NCBI GenBank assembly: GCA_029204225.1
Contig: MU831550.1
Location: forward strand, 62,001 to 126,000
Direction: 5' to 3'
DNA: 64,000 nt
Source of the DNA: Diphasiastrum complanatum
Lineage: Eukaryota > Streptophyta > Lycopodiopsida > Lycopodiales > Lycopodiaceae
The notes below the pieces were generated by a model, which saw only the letters and a program-made list of their open reading frames with translations, was not told the origin of the DNA and did no database searches. Positions within the stretch are counted from its first letter, which is position 1; every line of letters begins with the position of its first letter. The translations under genes were made by a program, and so were the position numbers. Below are positions 9,529-22,475 of this stretch, piece after piece.

Positions 9529-10961
9529 ATGAGGGCAAGTCCTTTGACAAAGAACAAGCAGATGTAGTCCAGCATGATATGCCCGAACATTTTAAACGTT
9601 ATACATTGAATGATGTGGTTATCATGTTACCCAAAGCACATCGTGAACCCGAAGAGTAGGTGCCAGAATCGAAAGATGTTTATGATGGCCCAGCTAGGAC
9701 ACAGGCTATGAATCTTGCTGGACCAAGAGAACCAGAAAAGATTGTACAAGTTGGATCGCAACTTAATCCTGAACAGTTTCAAGCGCTCCGAACATTACTT
9801 ATTAAGTATCAAGACTGCTTTGCATGGACTTATCAAGATTTCAAGGGTATTCCGATGTCAATTATTGAACACACCATACCTTTAGTACTTGATGCAGTTC
9901 CAAAGTAGATCTGATAAAGAAAGAGCTTCAGAGACTGCTTGACGTCGATTTCATTTATGAGATTGAGCATACAGAATGGATTTCACTGATTGTCATTGTT
10001 CCTAAGGAGAATGGGAAATTGAGAATTTATGTGAATCTCAAGACCTTGAACAAAGTGACGTGGAAGAATCACTTTCCGTTACCTTTTACTAAAAGCATTT
10101 TGGACCGCCTTGTTGGAGCGGAAGCTTATAGTTTTTTGGATGGATTTAGTGGTTACAACCAGGTCAAGATTGCACCTGCAGATCACCACAAAACAGCTTT
10201 TGCAACAGAATGGGGCACCTATGCTTACAAAGTAATGTCGTTTGGACCTATAATGCACCAAGTTTGTTCCAAAGAGTAATGCAATATGATTTTAAAGATT
10301 ATCTACAGAAATTTCTTGAAAGGATGACCTAGGAGTCCATAGTACAGATATAGACCACCTGGATCGATTGGAGAAAGTATTTGAAAGATGTTGCAAGTAT
10401 CAAATTTCCCTAAATCTAGAAAAATGTCAGATAGGGGTTTCCCACGGAGTTGTGCTTGGGCTTGTGATATCGAGACATGGCATTGCCACAGATTATTCTA
10501 AAATCAAGGTTATTGTAGAATTGCCACCGCCAATAACAATTTGTGAAGTTTATGTGTTTATGGGTCATGCTATCGAATTTTTATTATCTTCTTTGTGGAT
10601 TTAGCAAGACCTATATACAAACTGACTATTGTTCCTATTTGGACAGTAGAGGTGTTAGAAGCATTTAAAAAATTAAAAAAAGCGTTAAGGATCAACTATC
10701 GGTGGCTAGATTGTATCTTTGTGCCACAATGATAGGAGGCTCCTGGGAATCTCGATTCACATCCTGGACAACTTCAAAGTGGATTGTCGGAGCCCACCGT
10801 TGTTTTTTGCCACACAATTTAGATTTCAACACTGCCCGACTCGGTTTTATGGAGAAGGTGCAGTGTCATTTAATAAAGATTCGACGTGAAGCAACTAAAA
10901 GCCCACAGTAACTGCATCTCGCAGGTTTCATGGGATCGCCACCAATTTTGGTGGGGGATAC
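9529..10961 (+). pseudogene. Gypsy family A copy 1, reverse transcriptase region, truncated
   Basis: Decayed Ty3/gypsy reverse transcriptase. Visible pieces in order: YTLNDVV and LNPEQFQALRTLLIKY (9590-9905), LLDVDFIYEIEHTEW and KLRIYVNLKTLNKV (9935-10060), FLDGFSGYNQVKIAPADHH (10130-10190), a frame break near 10255, the catalytic-box remnant DDLGVHS (about 10324), and GLVISRHGIATDYSKIKV (10460-10510). The frame is cut at least three times. RNase H and integrase are missing: after about 10680 the sequence passes directly into untranslated sequence and the LTR. An internal deletion is the simplest explanation. Confidence 0.8.
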
Positions 10962-11420
10962 TGTTGGAGGGTTTGCAGATCCCAAGGCAACCCTAACCCT
11001 AGTTAATAAGTGAGAGGGATTTGGCACCCTATGTGTGTAGGTCCAACCTGATGATCACATAGAGATTTGATTAATTAGAAAGTCAATAAAAGGACTTTAG
11101 GCCTTTTTGTGGGACTTTTAATGTCCCAAGCCTAAATGTCAAGCTAGTGAATAAAGTTGCTACTCCCACAAAATTGATTCAAATTCAAATTCAAATTGAT
11201 TCCCTCTAGTTTTGAATGGTTCTCACTCTTTTTTAAGTTTGAATAGTTAGGGAGGCAAAAATGGACCCATAGGATTCAGAGGCCAGGGTCCTCCTCTCCA
11301 CTATAAAAAGGGACCAACTCGAGTTTTCCACAAATGTACATATCTTCATTTGAATGAAGTAGACTGGTTCTCTTGTGAAATGGATTTATGAATGTCCTTG
11401 CTCTCTATCACTTTTCCTCC
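10962..11420 (+). repeat. Probable 3' LTR of gypsy A1 (5' portion)
   Basis: A purine-rich tract (ggtgggggata) precedes TGTTGGAGGG at 10962, the usual LTR start. A TATA box (tataaaaag) is at 11302. The LTR 3' end is not certain, and no partner LTR lies in the window. Sequence to about 11560 has no other feature; a short tandem gttaatggatgta repeat lies at 11538-11580. Confidence 0.55.
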
Positions 11421-11559
11421 ATCTCTCATGCTTTTATTGAGTTTTGCTAATTGTTGGATCTGATTGTTATTGGGATTGCATGTTTTTATACTTTTTATGA
11501 GAGAGAAAGAGTAAGTTATCTTCATTGTGGATCTAGTGTTAATGGATGTAGTGTTAATG

Positions 11560-13420
11560 CTTAGGGTTAATGGATGTAAGTAGCGGCGATCCACGCGCAG
11601 GTACCTAGGAACTCGGAAATATTCCAATAGGATCTTTTTGTCATCCTTGAAGAAGACATTGCGCCAAGTGGGTTGAGGTGTCAGCTGCTCTATGGCGTAC
11701 TTCTCCTTGCTCTTAATATCAACTACAGAGCAAGGCAAGATGTAGCGACCCCACATTTCTACTTCTGGAAAATTTGCCTCATACTCTTGGATTGATTCTT
11801 CAAGAGTTTTCGTCTTTTTGAAGATGGTTCGGGCACTTGGTATGGTTGTGCCTTTGTTTGGCTCCCTTGAGCATGATTCATTGGGAGATGAGATCTCGTG
11901 TGAAGCTACAACTCCAGATGATTCACCTTGGGAGACATCCATCTATTCTATGGAGAAAGAGGTGTCGACTCGAGCACAACCAATTTGGAGACATCCTGGC
12001 CGGGTCGAACTAGTCCCCCTTGCTTGTGGCGGCTAGTTGAGTGCTGTGAGAAATGGTGAAAGGCTCTCAGCTGCTAGCAGGTCATGAAGTTGCTTTTCTA
12101 CCTCGTTGTTTTAGTGATCTAGCTTGCCAATTATGTCGATAAAGGGATCAGTGTACTCGGATTGCTTGGCTTCAAAATCCTACATCATCTTTTTTGCAGT
12201 TTGGCAATGACTGCATTTTATTTTTCCATGGAGAAAGGAGTGTGTGGTGAAACATCATCTTTTGGTGGTCTTCACATCGTTTTTGCCAGGCCTTGATGAC
12301 AGAATTTTTTTTGAGAGCAACGTTCATTTGTCGCTCTGTCATCTACTTCTCTGTCTGGAGTTGTGCTTGGAGATGCTTCTGAGATTGTTGCAGTGTAGGG
12401 ACCATGGCCTGGTAGGAGTGGATACTTGCCCTCATGGAGTCCATCTCTTGCTGCATCTTGGCCATTTGTTGCTTGGCCTAGTCTGCTTCTTATGGCAGTT
12501 GTTGACTTTGGAGCTCGGCTTTTTTCTTGGCTTTTTTCTCTGTCTCAGCTAAGCGATGGTGATGGAGTTGATCCCTTGACAACCAATTTAGATCTTTGAG
12601 GAGGCCGTGGGCATGGGAAAGAGTGTTGGCTACTAGGACATCAACCTCTTCTAGGGCCTTTCCAAAATCTGGCACTATAAGGATGCATGAGGATGAAGTG
12701 GCTAGAGTAGGATCTGTCCTGGTGGGTGGCTCTTGGGTTGTGGTGTCGCTGAGGGGCCCCTTGTCATAAAAATATGGGGGGTGGACTCCATTGGGATACG
12801 CCATATATGTGTGTTGTGGTGACCCGTATCCCTGACCAGTGATGATTATCTCAAACCCTTGAGTGTCTTGGCCCCCTTGTTTGGTGTCCGTTGACACTGT
12901 AGCTGGCTAACTCCCTTTTGTTGCATCTCTTGGTGGCGAGCTGATTTCCTCTGGTATCTACAATAGAGGGATAAGCTTGAAAGATGACTTCCTCTTGAGT
13001 AAACCATGTATTCGGCTGCTCTTCCTAGAAAGGCTGGTCGTAATAATAGGTGTGTTGATGGTGTGGTCATCTCATCCAAAATTATGGTCTCCAACTGCAT
13101 CACAAAATCATGAGGAGGCAAGTTGGACATGGCTTGTACCACTGATTGGATTCAGAGATATTGGATTGCCTATTGCCAGTGCTTATCGTCTTGTTTGGTC
13201 TAGCTTCCACCACAACCTGGCTTCGTAAGGCTTCGAAACTAGGAGGAGTTTTGGGAGTGCCAACTTTTTCTCCATTAACTCTTCGTTTGATGTGTGTGGG
13301 GTTAGATCTTCAACCCCCACAGTGAATTCTAGATCGATGTGCTAAAAAATCTTCTTGGATAGCCTATAGTAGGATCTACTTCGGCTACGCCTTTCTCCTT
13401 AACGTCCTTCACCATTGTGG
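11560..13420 (-). pseudogene. Unrecognised decayed coding region with coiled-coil segment
   Basis: Reads on the minus strand from about 13420 down to 11560 with scattered stops. Open pieces: 12846-13142, 12490-12897 and 11346-11942. The middle is strongly charged and helical (DQLHHHRLAETEKKAKKKAE, then a Gln/Met-rich run), a likely coiled coil. The C-terminal part has EYEANFPEVEMWGRYILPC and WRNVFFKDDKKILLEYFRVP. I do not recognise the family. It could be an accessory frame of a retroelement or of the nearby CACTA transposon. The lower end abuts the gypsy LTR, so it is probably truncated. Confidence 0.4.
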
Positions 13421-13649
13421 CAAGTTTAAGCCCAAAAAAAGTGCTCAAATTTCTTTAAATAGTAAGTCAAGAAGCTAAAAAGAGCAAGAAAATTTTCTAA
13501 TTTTAACAAGTGAGCTTTGAGAATGTTTGGATGGCCTCTGTGAATGCTTTAAATATGCCTGGCCCATGCTAAAAACTTTCTGAAAAATTTTGGCAACATC
13601 TCCTTAGCAAATGTGAGGTTTAGTGCATCCCCACCTCCTTATATAGCGT

Positions 13650-13680
<31 letters not shown>

Positions 13681-14700
13681 AAATTTGGAGCATATGAGGT
13701 CATTCACACATGTGGCGAACTCAAACAGGACTAAAAATGGTCAAAAAACTCCATTCAACTTAAAAAATCACTTAAACTCAATTTTTGGGAGTTTGGTTGG
13801 GGACTTAGATTCGCCTATTTAAAAGTAGATCTAGCATGTTGAGACGTATAAAATATCAAAGGGACAAATCTGGATGTCAATTCCACATGTGTGGGGAGCC
13901 TATCTAGTGATTTTATGAAAATAGGTTCGCCACAAAAACTGGCTGGGAGTCTGGGTTCGCCTACTTCACTATTAAAAGATCATGTTATGAGGAGTCTAAC
14001 TTGAAGAGGGCAAACCTATATGTCAAAACTACAAGTATGTAGGGTGTTTCAAGTGATTTTTGTTATTTTGGGTCTATAGGACTGGAATTTAGGGTTCCAG
14101 GTTCACCTGACTCAATTAGACTCATTATGATGTGTTCTAACAATGGTCAAACAGGCAAATCTAGACAGCAAGAATTAAGAGAGATATTAAAGTTTTGCTC
14201 TCCTATAGTGTCTTTTGTTGTTGTACTTGGCTAAATAGTGAAGGACATTGTGAATGTTCAGATTATTGGCACGTGTAATTTCCTTCACTAGCACTCTGAT
14301 GAAGATTCCATTCTCGCTATCCAAACTTATTGATTCATCTTGTTGCACAACATTGTGTTTGGTGGTCTTAGCTTCTTTACATGTAACCTGTTCTAACTCC
14401 ATGAATCACTTGGACTACTTTTTTATCCCTAGGAGGACTCTACTCTCAGCACATATATTCACTCATTGTACATTGTATCATGAAAAACAAACAAATAAAA
14501 GAATTGTTCCTAGATAACTATCCTATAGAATATCTACAACTACCTTTTGTTGCATTTATTACAACCGCCTCATTACAGTTAATGCATGTACAAAGTGGGC
14601 GGACTATCAATGCGAGGTTGTTGGGCCGGATTTAGGCCGACAGTATCAAAATTTGCAAGTATTGAAGAATATACACTGACTCAAAAAAATATAGAATTTT
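13421..14700. other. No gene seen; homopolymer C run
   Basis: No convincing coding frame. It holds 28 consecutive C at 13650-13677 next to a tatata sequence, and several spaced near-repeats of a gggttcgcc/gggttccaggttcacc phrase (13795-14110). It may be the untranslated end of the element to its left. Confidence 0.4.
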
Positions 14701-14759
14701 TCGAGTCGATCTAGTATCGAAAATTTTTTCGATCCTTTCGAATACTTCGGAAAGAAATT

Positions 14760-17700
14760 GTGATACCTAAAACACAAAAAGAAGCACGAAAGATGATGAC
14801 CGTGCTTTCAAAAATTGATCTACAGATGATGTATGCATGTAATGTACCAAGTGACTCACCTGCATGGAAACGTATTGAAGACCAATGGCCCGAGTTTAAA
14901 AACAAACCTCATAATTTGAGATTTGACCTTGTTATGGATGGCGTAAATACTTTTAGCATTCAAGCGTCAACTTGGTCCACATCTTTAGTTGTGCTCGTTA
15001 ATTATAACATACCTCCATGGTTGAGTATTAAAATGGGACACTTGTTATTAGCTTTATTGATTCTAGGAAAGTACAAGGCCAAGAACATGGATGTGTATCT
15101 TGCACCTTTGGTCGATGAATTGTGCATTCTTTGGAATGGTATTCACGCTTACGACATCTTGAGACCTTTACAACAAAGGATTTTCATTGTTCGTGGAATT
15201 CTAATGTGGACGATGCATGACTACCCCGATTTAAGCGAATGTTCAAGTTTCTATATAATTAAGCTAATCCATTTTAGGGTTTAACATTTGAGTATATTTA
15301 ACTAAGCTTGTGTCCAATTTGGTTTATGAACTATGCAGGTTTAACCACATCGGGTTACAATGCATGTTATATTTGTGGACCACTTTTCGAGAATCAACAT
15401 AGCACAAATATGTTGAAAAAAATGGTGTACGAAAATCATCGCAAATACTTGCCGCCTGATCATCCTTTTCGAAGGTTGAATAGACAATTTTTTGGAGGGC
15501 GAGGAGATAATCCTATGACTACACCACCACCCCCACCCATGGGAGTAGTGGAATGGCATGGTGAATGGCTTAAACATCACGAGATTAATTCTTCATGGAT
15601 GAATCCATTGATGGTATGAAACGGTTGTCTATTTTTCATAAACTACCCTATTGGAGGAATTTATTGATAAACCATCTATTGGATCCTATGCACATATTTA
15701 AAAGCGTCGGTGAATCCTTATGGGAACCACAACATTGGCATAAAAGACAACTCCACAGCTTGTAAAGATCTACAAGCGGCCGATGTGAAAAGACCCTATT
15801 GGATTCAATACACTGAAGGTGGAGATGAGATTCTACCTAGCGTGCCATGGATTCTTACAAAAGAGCAACTCTCATATGTTAAAAATGTCATAAAACAAAT
15901 GAGAACTCCAACAGGCTATGCACATTCCTTATGCAAATCAATTACCAATGATGGTAAATTAAGTGGATTGAAATCGCATGATTGGCATAAGATGTTGCAA
16001 TTCATACTTCCACTTTCTATTTGAGGTCTCTTCAACGATGACGTACGAAATACACTTTACAATCTGTCATCGATGATTAGGTTTGTATATCTTTTTAAAC
16101 ACTTGTATAAATATGTGTTATTTTAATATTTTTATGTGTTAAAGCCTAATGTACTATCAATATTGCAGGTGGATTTTCTCAAAAGAAATAAAAAATAATG
16201 AATTGGATTCCAAATGATCGAAATGGTATGTTTGTTGGAAAGAGATTTTTTAGCTTCCTTTTTTGATATACAAGTGCATCTTCTAGTGCATTTGGTCAAA
16301 GAAGTATCAATTGCAGGACCTGTGCACATGAGATGGATGTTCTACCTTGAGTGCTTTATGAAAGTTTTGAAGAGCTTTGTGAGACAAAAGGCAAGGCCAG
16401 AAGGTAGCATTGCAGAAAGTTGGCTTGTACAATAATCTTTGTTTTATATCACCGAAATAATCTCACAATTGCATCCTGCAAGTCCAAAAATGTGGTGTGA
16501 AGAAGAAGATGAACGTGTTAAGGGTGAAGTACCACAAGGAAATGGTGTGCAAAAGAGACTTTCACCTCAATTTAAAGGAAAAGTGGATTTCAAGATATGA
16601 AGAAGCCAAAAAGGAAAGAAACATAACATTGAAACGAAGAAAGAATGTCAATCGAAGAAGAAGGAAAGCATTGGAGAACGGTGAAACTTTGGAGCGTTTA
16701 CCTTCAAAATGCTCTCGTGAATGGGTTTTTGATACGATGCTAAAAGCATCCAAAAACGGAGAAGAAGTGACCAAATTAGAATGGGAATTTGTTCGTGGAT
16801 GTGGATGGAAGGTTAGTGTAGTATTGTTTTTGTGAAGTTTTGTTCTTGTACTACTCAATATATAAATAGTATTTTTATGGTTTTTTTTTGTGTTTGAGTA
16901 TAAATCATTCATTGCCATATGAGCATATGGACACCATTATCGTGTTGAGAGAGTTGACAACAAGCGACGTACGTTTGATTGTGTTATAATAACCAACTTT
17001 TAACAAGAGAGTCATTCTAGTGCGAGGGACCCTAATGTCATTTCTGTTAGAATTTAGCAATTTTCACATGGTTTTTGATGAATATTAGACATCTATGTGG
17101 ATACACATGTGTGAGGACCTGTCCACACGTGTGAAATGACACTTGTAATAATCAGATCCATTTTGATTAGCTTTCATTTGAGTCTAATATGACATCTCCT
17201 AAATTATAGGAGTTAGGTCCTAGATTGTAGGAATCTAGAAGGTCAACACAAATCACCAATGGATGATGTGGCAAACTTGATAGATCTTATCCAAAGTGGA
17301 TATGGATAAGTACAATGAGCTGTCCCACACGTGCTGGATGCAGCTTAGAGAGAGATTATGGTGATTTTGTACTTGATCCATGATGGATCCATTTTTGAGC
17401 TAATGATGAGAAATCTTGGTTTGTGGAGCTATCATTGTGTTTTGACTCTCTTAAGCACTTTCTTTGTGGATGAATGCTTTGTAAATGATAAGTAAACTAT
17501 TTCTCTGTTATCAGGCCATATAGTAGCTGTACTTCACACGTGTGAAGCCGTGGATCATCTTTTTTTATTGTTCTTGCTTGGAATCACAAAGATTGTCAAG
17601 TAGAAGCTAGATTTGGAAGCTAGTCTTGATATAGATCAAGATCCCAAGCTACCAATCACTCTTTGTGATCATTTGTAGATCAATTTCAGTCCTTAAACTC

Positions 17701-18470
17701 TGAAATTTGACAATTTTGGGCGACCTAGACTATGTCGGCACATTGCAACATATTTATAAAGTCGATTACGAGACTAATGGCAAATACTTTATTTTTGACA
17801 TAAAATGGTTTAAGGTCATCTATCGTGGAAGCAATGCCACGATTAGAAATGATAACTCAAAGTTTTTCCAAATCAACTCAACAAAATGTATATCGATGGA
17901 CTCTCATGACACTTTAGTATTGCCACGACATTGTGAATAGGTGAGACTCTATAGTTCCAGTCATTAATATTCTCAATCCAATTATTTATGTATCAATCTT
18001 ATAAGACTAACTTAATTTTTTTTTTAATTCTTTGGCAGATTATATTCCATCCAGATCGAATAGATCCAAGATGGTGGTATGTGATCCAACTTAATGCAAA
18101 AAAATGACGTGTGTTTGAAGGAAAAGATATTGTTGAATTGGATACACACGAACCCAATTTTGAGGACAGTTTGGAAGAACCTGAACCACTCATCTAAACT
18201 CCAAATGATGTGGAAATGACGGGAGAAGAAGATACAAATGAAAATGATGAGATTCCTACAATCGTACGAGACCAAATTGGGGGTAATCTGAGGCCCCCAG
18301 GTTTGGATGCGATAGAATTAGAAGAAGAGAAGAGTGAATACGAGGGTAGCTCACATCATCAAAGAGACACAATTGGAAATCTACAATTATACCTAGACCT
18401 AGATTCAGATGAGTGTCAAGACTTGTGTGATGATGAGAATGATGTAAATGATGCAAATTGCGGTTCGGGA
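14760..18470 (+). pseudogene. CACTA (En/Spm) transposase, TNP2-like, degenerate
   Basis: Decayed remnant of a CACTA DNA transposase. Pieces in order: TNP2 core (14760-15240) with FDLVMDGVN, holding a catalytic Asp, and VLVNYNIPPWL; an intron-like gap ending at a gcag acceptor near 15340; NACYICGPLF and HRKYLPPDHPFRR (15355-15480); LLDPMHIFKSVGE (about 15680-15715), the second Asp region; a DUF4218-like part (16220-16435) with SFFDIQVHLLVHL, AGPVHMRWMF and RPEGSIAESWL; and a DUF4216-like part (17707-18190) with GTLQHIYKVDY and PRWWYVIQLN. Stops and shifts occur throughout. An LTR insertion (17045-17712) splits it. CACTA terminal repeats were not found. Confidence 0.82.
17045..17712. repeat. 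Solo LTR (Copia-type) inside the CACTA remnant
   Basis: 668 bp starting TGTTAGAATTT and ending AAATTTGACA, with flanking 5-mers atttc and atttt that fit an ageing target duplication. No primer site or coding sequence follows, so it is a solo LTR left by recombination. It contains TCCACACGTGTGAAA (about 17122-17136) and the perfect 16-bp palindrome CTTCACACGTGTGAAG (17532-17547). Strand is uncertain. Confidence 0.65.
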
Positions 18471-18474
18471 ATTT

Positions 18475-19046
<572 letters not shown>

Positions 19047-19166
19047 TTAAACTAATGCAAAATGCAAAACATACACAAACACACTCTCTCTCTCTCTCTA
19101 AAATCTTAAACCATTTCTAAATGCAAAACACACTCTTTTTTTCTCTCTCTCTTAAACTAATGCACA

Positions 19167-19415
<249 letters not shown>

Positions 19416-19589
19416 TCTCCCCTCTCTCTCTATCACAAAAAAACAAAACATAAACTTCAAAAACTTTACAAATCATGAAGCACTAACCTCAAAGCATCAA
19501 TAGGATGAGGAGCATCAACATCCAAGCTCAAATCGCCTCAAATCACTCCAAGATCGCTCCAAGCTGCAAAAACAAAAGTGAGAACAAAG

Positions 19590-19974
19590 TAGAAGGAGCG
19601 CGAGAATCCGAAATGAAAACAAACATCAGAATCCGACATCCAAAGGACGTGTCGAGATCCGACATTCGTGTTTGCAGGCCGGACACATCAGTCACAGAGA
19701 CCGTGGATTGTGCGTCAGATTGCCGACATGGACGTCGAAATCCGACGTCCACGTCGAATGCCACGTCATTTTTTTTTTTTGAAAAGGTATGATACGTCAT
19801 GTCCACCTTTGCATGTCAGATTTCGACATGTCGGATTCCGACGTCGACTTTGAAAAATCGTTGCCGCCTAAATTTGCCGATCATCGGAGGTCCATTTTCA
19901 AAACTTTTGCTTGGATGTCAAAATCTGACACGTCCAAATGCGACGGATTATAAAATTTCTAAAAACCCATCGGA
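19590..19974. repeat. CGACGTC-rich segment with short palindromes
   Basis: CpG-rich sequence in an AT-rich setting, with repeated variants of ATCCGACGTC, such as tggacgtcgaaatccgacgtcca (about 19733-19755) and gtcggattccgacgtcgac (about 19831-19850). The same phrase recurs at 49439-49485, also beside a dinucleotide array. No gene is seen. Confidence 0.6.
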
Positions 19975-20320
19975 CCCCCACGTCGGAATTGTTGTGATAT
20001 GTTATTGTGCTGCTAGGTGTCCGCCACCAATTCCTTCATGAGTTGCACTAATAATGGGTTTTATTTCATGATCTAATAGGCATCTTCAAAGGATGTTGTC
20101 TATTCCTATTCGGTATAGTTGTTCGGCTATCAAGCTATATGGAGCAGTTTTTATAATCAACTTTCGTTGATCTAGGGAAGGCAGTGAAAGATTAGGTCGT
20201 CTCCTCTCAAGATACTCTACTATATCGGCAACCCACTCAGGAACTACATTCGCATAAAAGATGTGATTATCAAGAAGTTCATTATCAAATCCCACTTTTT
20301 CTCAATGAGTCGTCAATTTG
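19975..20320 (-). pseudogene. Gypsy pol fragment: integrase zinc-binding region
   Basis: Minus-strand frame covering the linker after RNase H and the start of integrase. It reads VPEWVADIVEYLE, QRKLIIKTAPYSLIAEQLYR, LRRCLLDHEIKPII, then HEGIGGGHLAA, the His-His half of the integrase HHCC zinc site. A stop follows. The upper end is cut by the family B LTR near 20330. This is the only gypsy integrase piece in the window; it could belong to family A, whose two copies here lack that part, but this is not proven. Confidence 0.7.
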
Positions 20321-20329
20321 GAAAGGTGT

Positions 20330-21095
20330 GTTAGATTTCTATCCTCTCCATCCCTATTTCTCTACTAATCTAGATCCATTCACTAGTTGTGGTAAATACT
20401 TGTATAGTCACATATTCTGTAGAAATATGCTTGTTCTCTGACAGTCTACAAAAATACAAAGAAATTGGTGACAATGTCTACCCAATAGTTTTGCCATCTT
20501 CGATTGGCCATTCTCACTACTCGGCCATCAATGATTATTCGGCCATCCTCGATTGTTCATCTATCTTCAATAGTTCAGCCACCATTGACCATCAGGTCAG
20601 ATATGATAGTTCGGCCATCCTCGACGGACATCTTTGAACAATCGACAACAATCCAAATGACGACAAATCATCAAGTACATTGTACCATGACCGGACACAA
20701 TTTCCAAATATTGTCCGAAGGCGACTACCAACAGCACGTAGTGCTCTAATCCTAATTGTAAAGATTAACTATTCTTTTAATAAGTTAACCATCTCTATAT
20801 ATCCAACAACTTATCAGTTGCTCGGTTAGAAGCTCAGTAATCTATCTGGCATTCAGAGCGCAATTGTATTGTTCTTTCTCTCTGTTATTACAGAGTATCG
20901 ACTCAGAAAAAATGTGACTCTATTCTATACACGACTAATCAATCAATGTTCCAATGATCTAGGTTGCGTATGCTGAATGCTTATTTCATTTCATGTTTAG
21001 ATAGATCTATACTCGTAGATAAGCTTATTCGTAGATTAAACTATTTTTGTATGACTGATAGCTCCTGCAATTTATCGCTCTAAGATTCTTGCAAC
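20330..21095 (+). repeat. Copia family B LTR, copy 1 (5'-truncated)
   Basis: Aligns with 22977-23705 over its whole length. Shared landmarks are tctacaaaaatacaaagaa, ctatatatccaacaacttat (TATA-like, about 20795) and a ttattcgtagattaaact end. The upstream portion present in copy 2 is missing, so the element is truncated on its left. Confidence 0.7.
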
Positions 21096-22475
21096 ATGCT
21101 GTATCAACAGCAGCTTATGTACAGAACCGATGTATAACTTAAGACTTACCTGACAACAAAACTCCTCATGAAGTTTGGACATGATTCAAACCTTCATAAA
21201 AACATTTGAGAGTATTCAGATGCACTGCTTATGCTCATGTCCCAAAGAAAAACAAAAAGAAATTAGATAAGCATTCATTCAAAAATATTTTTGTTGGCTA
21301 TTGCACTTCTAATGGAATGTATAGACTGTACAATATACACCTGTAAAGTTTTTACAAACAGGGATGTGACTTTTATCAAAGATCAGTTTATTGATTTGAA
21401 GGGCAAAGACCAGATGCAGTCTACTATTTATGCCCCAACAACTGATACTTATCATAAGGTAATTTCTATTCCTTCCAGTAGTCACTCTGTATAAGAAGCT
21501 GCAACTCAAGAGCAGCCGAATCAACCAACACAAAGTCAAATTTCACAGTGAGAAACTTCGACCAAAAGATCAACAAGAACTCAAACTTAGCTTATCTGAT
21601 ACACTGATGAGTTTGTTCACTATTCTATTCAAAAGCCAACCAAAGTTGATGAAGCTATTTGACAAGCCAATTCAAATATCTGGAGGTACTTTTATAATTT
21701 GTTGATGAAATTCAATTTCATGAATTGCAAGCCTGTACATAATCCCATGGATCTAGGTCTCAAATTATCCAAGGAACAATGCCCTAAGACCAATGAGGAG
21801 AAGGCGGAAATGAAGGGGTATCCATACCAATCTATATGTCAGATCTTGCATACGCCATCAGTTCCTTGAGTCAGTACATGATCAATCCTGGCATGATCCA
21901 TTGGAAAGCTCTCTTCTGAGTAATCAAATATGTATGAGCTACTATTGGCCTATGTATCTGCCATGGTGATGTTGATTCATTTGATATCCATACACATCAT
22001 GGATATACAAATGCAAATTGGGCAGGCGATGTTGACACCAGAAAATTGACTTCTAGATTTGTCTTCTGGTTCAATATCATGGAACAGTCAGAAACATACC
22101 TCCATTGCAATGTCATCCACAGAATCTGAATACATTGTAGCCTCAAGCCACCAAAGAGACAATTTGGTTGAGAAATTTACTATATGATATTGGTCTCAGA
22201 CAATCTACTCCAACAATGATACAATTTGATAATTAGAGTGCTATTGCATTATCTGTCAATCCTAGATTTCATATTAGGAGTAAGCACATCAAAATCAGAT
22301 ACCACTACATTAGGATCATGATACTCAACAAGGAGGGAAGTCTGAAATTTTGTAGTACACTACACATGGTAGTTGACATATTCACAAAGGGATTGAATCA
22401 AAAAGCACGCAAGAATTTTTGTGCTATCTTGAATTTACAAATCAAGGCATTCAAGGATCGAGATTCAGGGGGGGT
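21096..22475 (+). pseudogene. Copia family B pol, heavily decayed
   Basis: Short translated scraps in pol order: integrase C-terminal part (21100-21490, including FTNRDVTFIKDQF), reverse transcriptase end (21690-21800, KPVHNPMDLGLKLSKEQCPK) and RNase H (21960-22440, SISWNSQKHTSIAMSSTESE). Gag, protease, most of integrase and the RT core are missing. It ends in a purine tract (attcagggggg) that abuts the 3' LTR. The sequence is related to Copia family C at 26.4-30.2 kb. Confidence 0.7.

Noticed and set aside
13613-13822. Small Pro-rich frame at 13613
   Set aside because: Created by the C28 homopolymer; no support.
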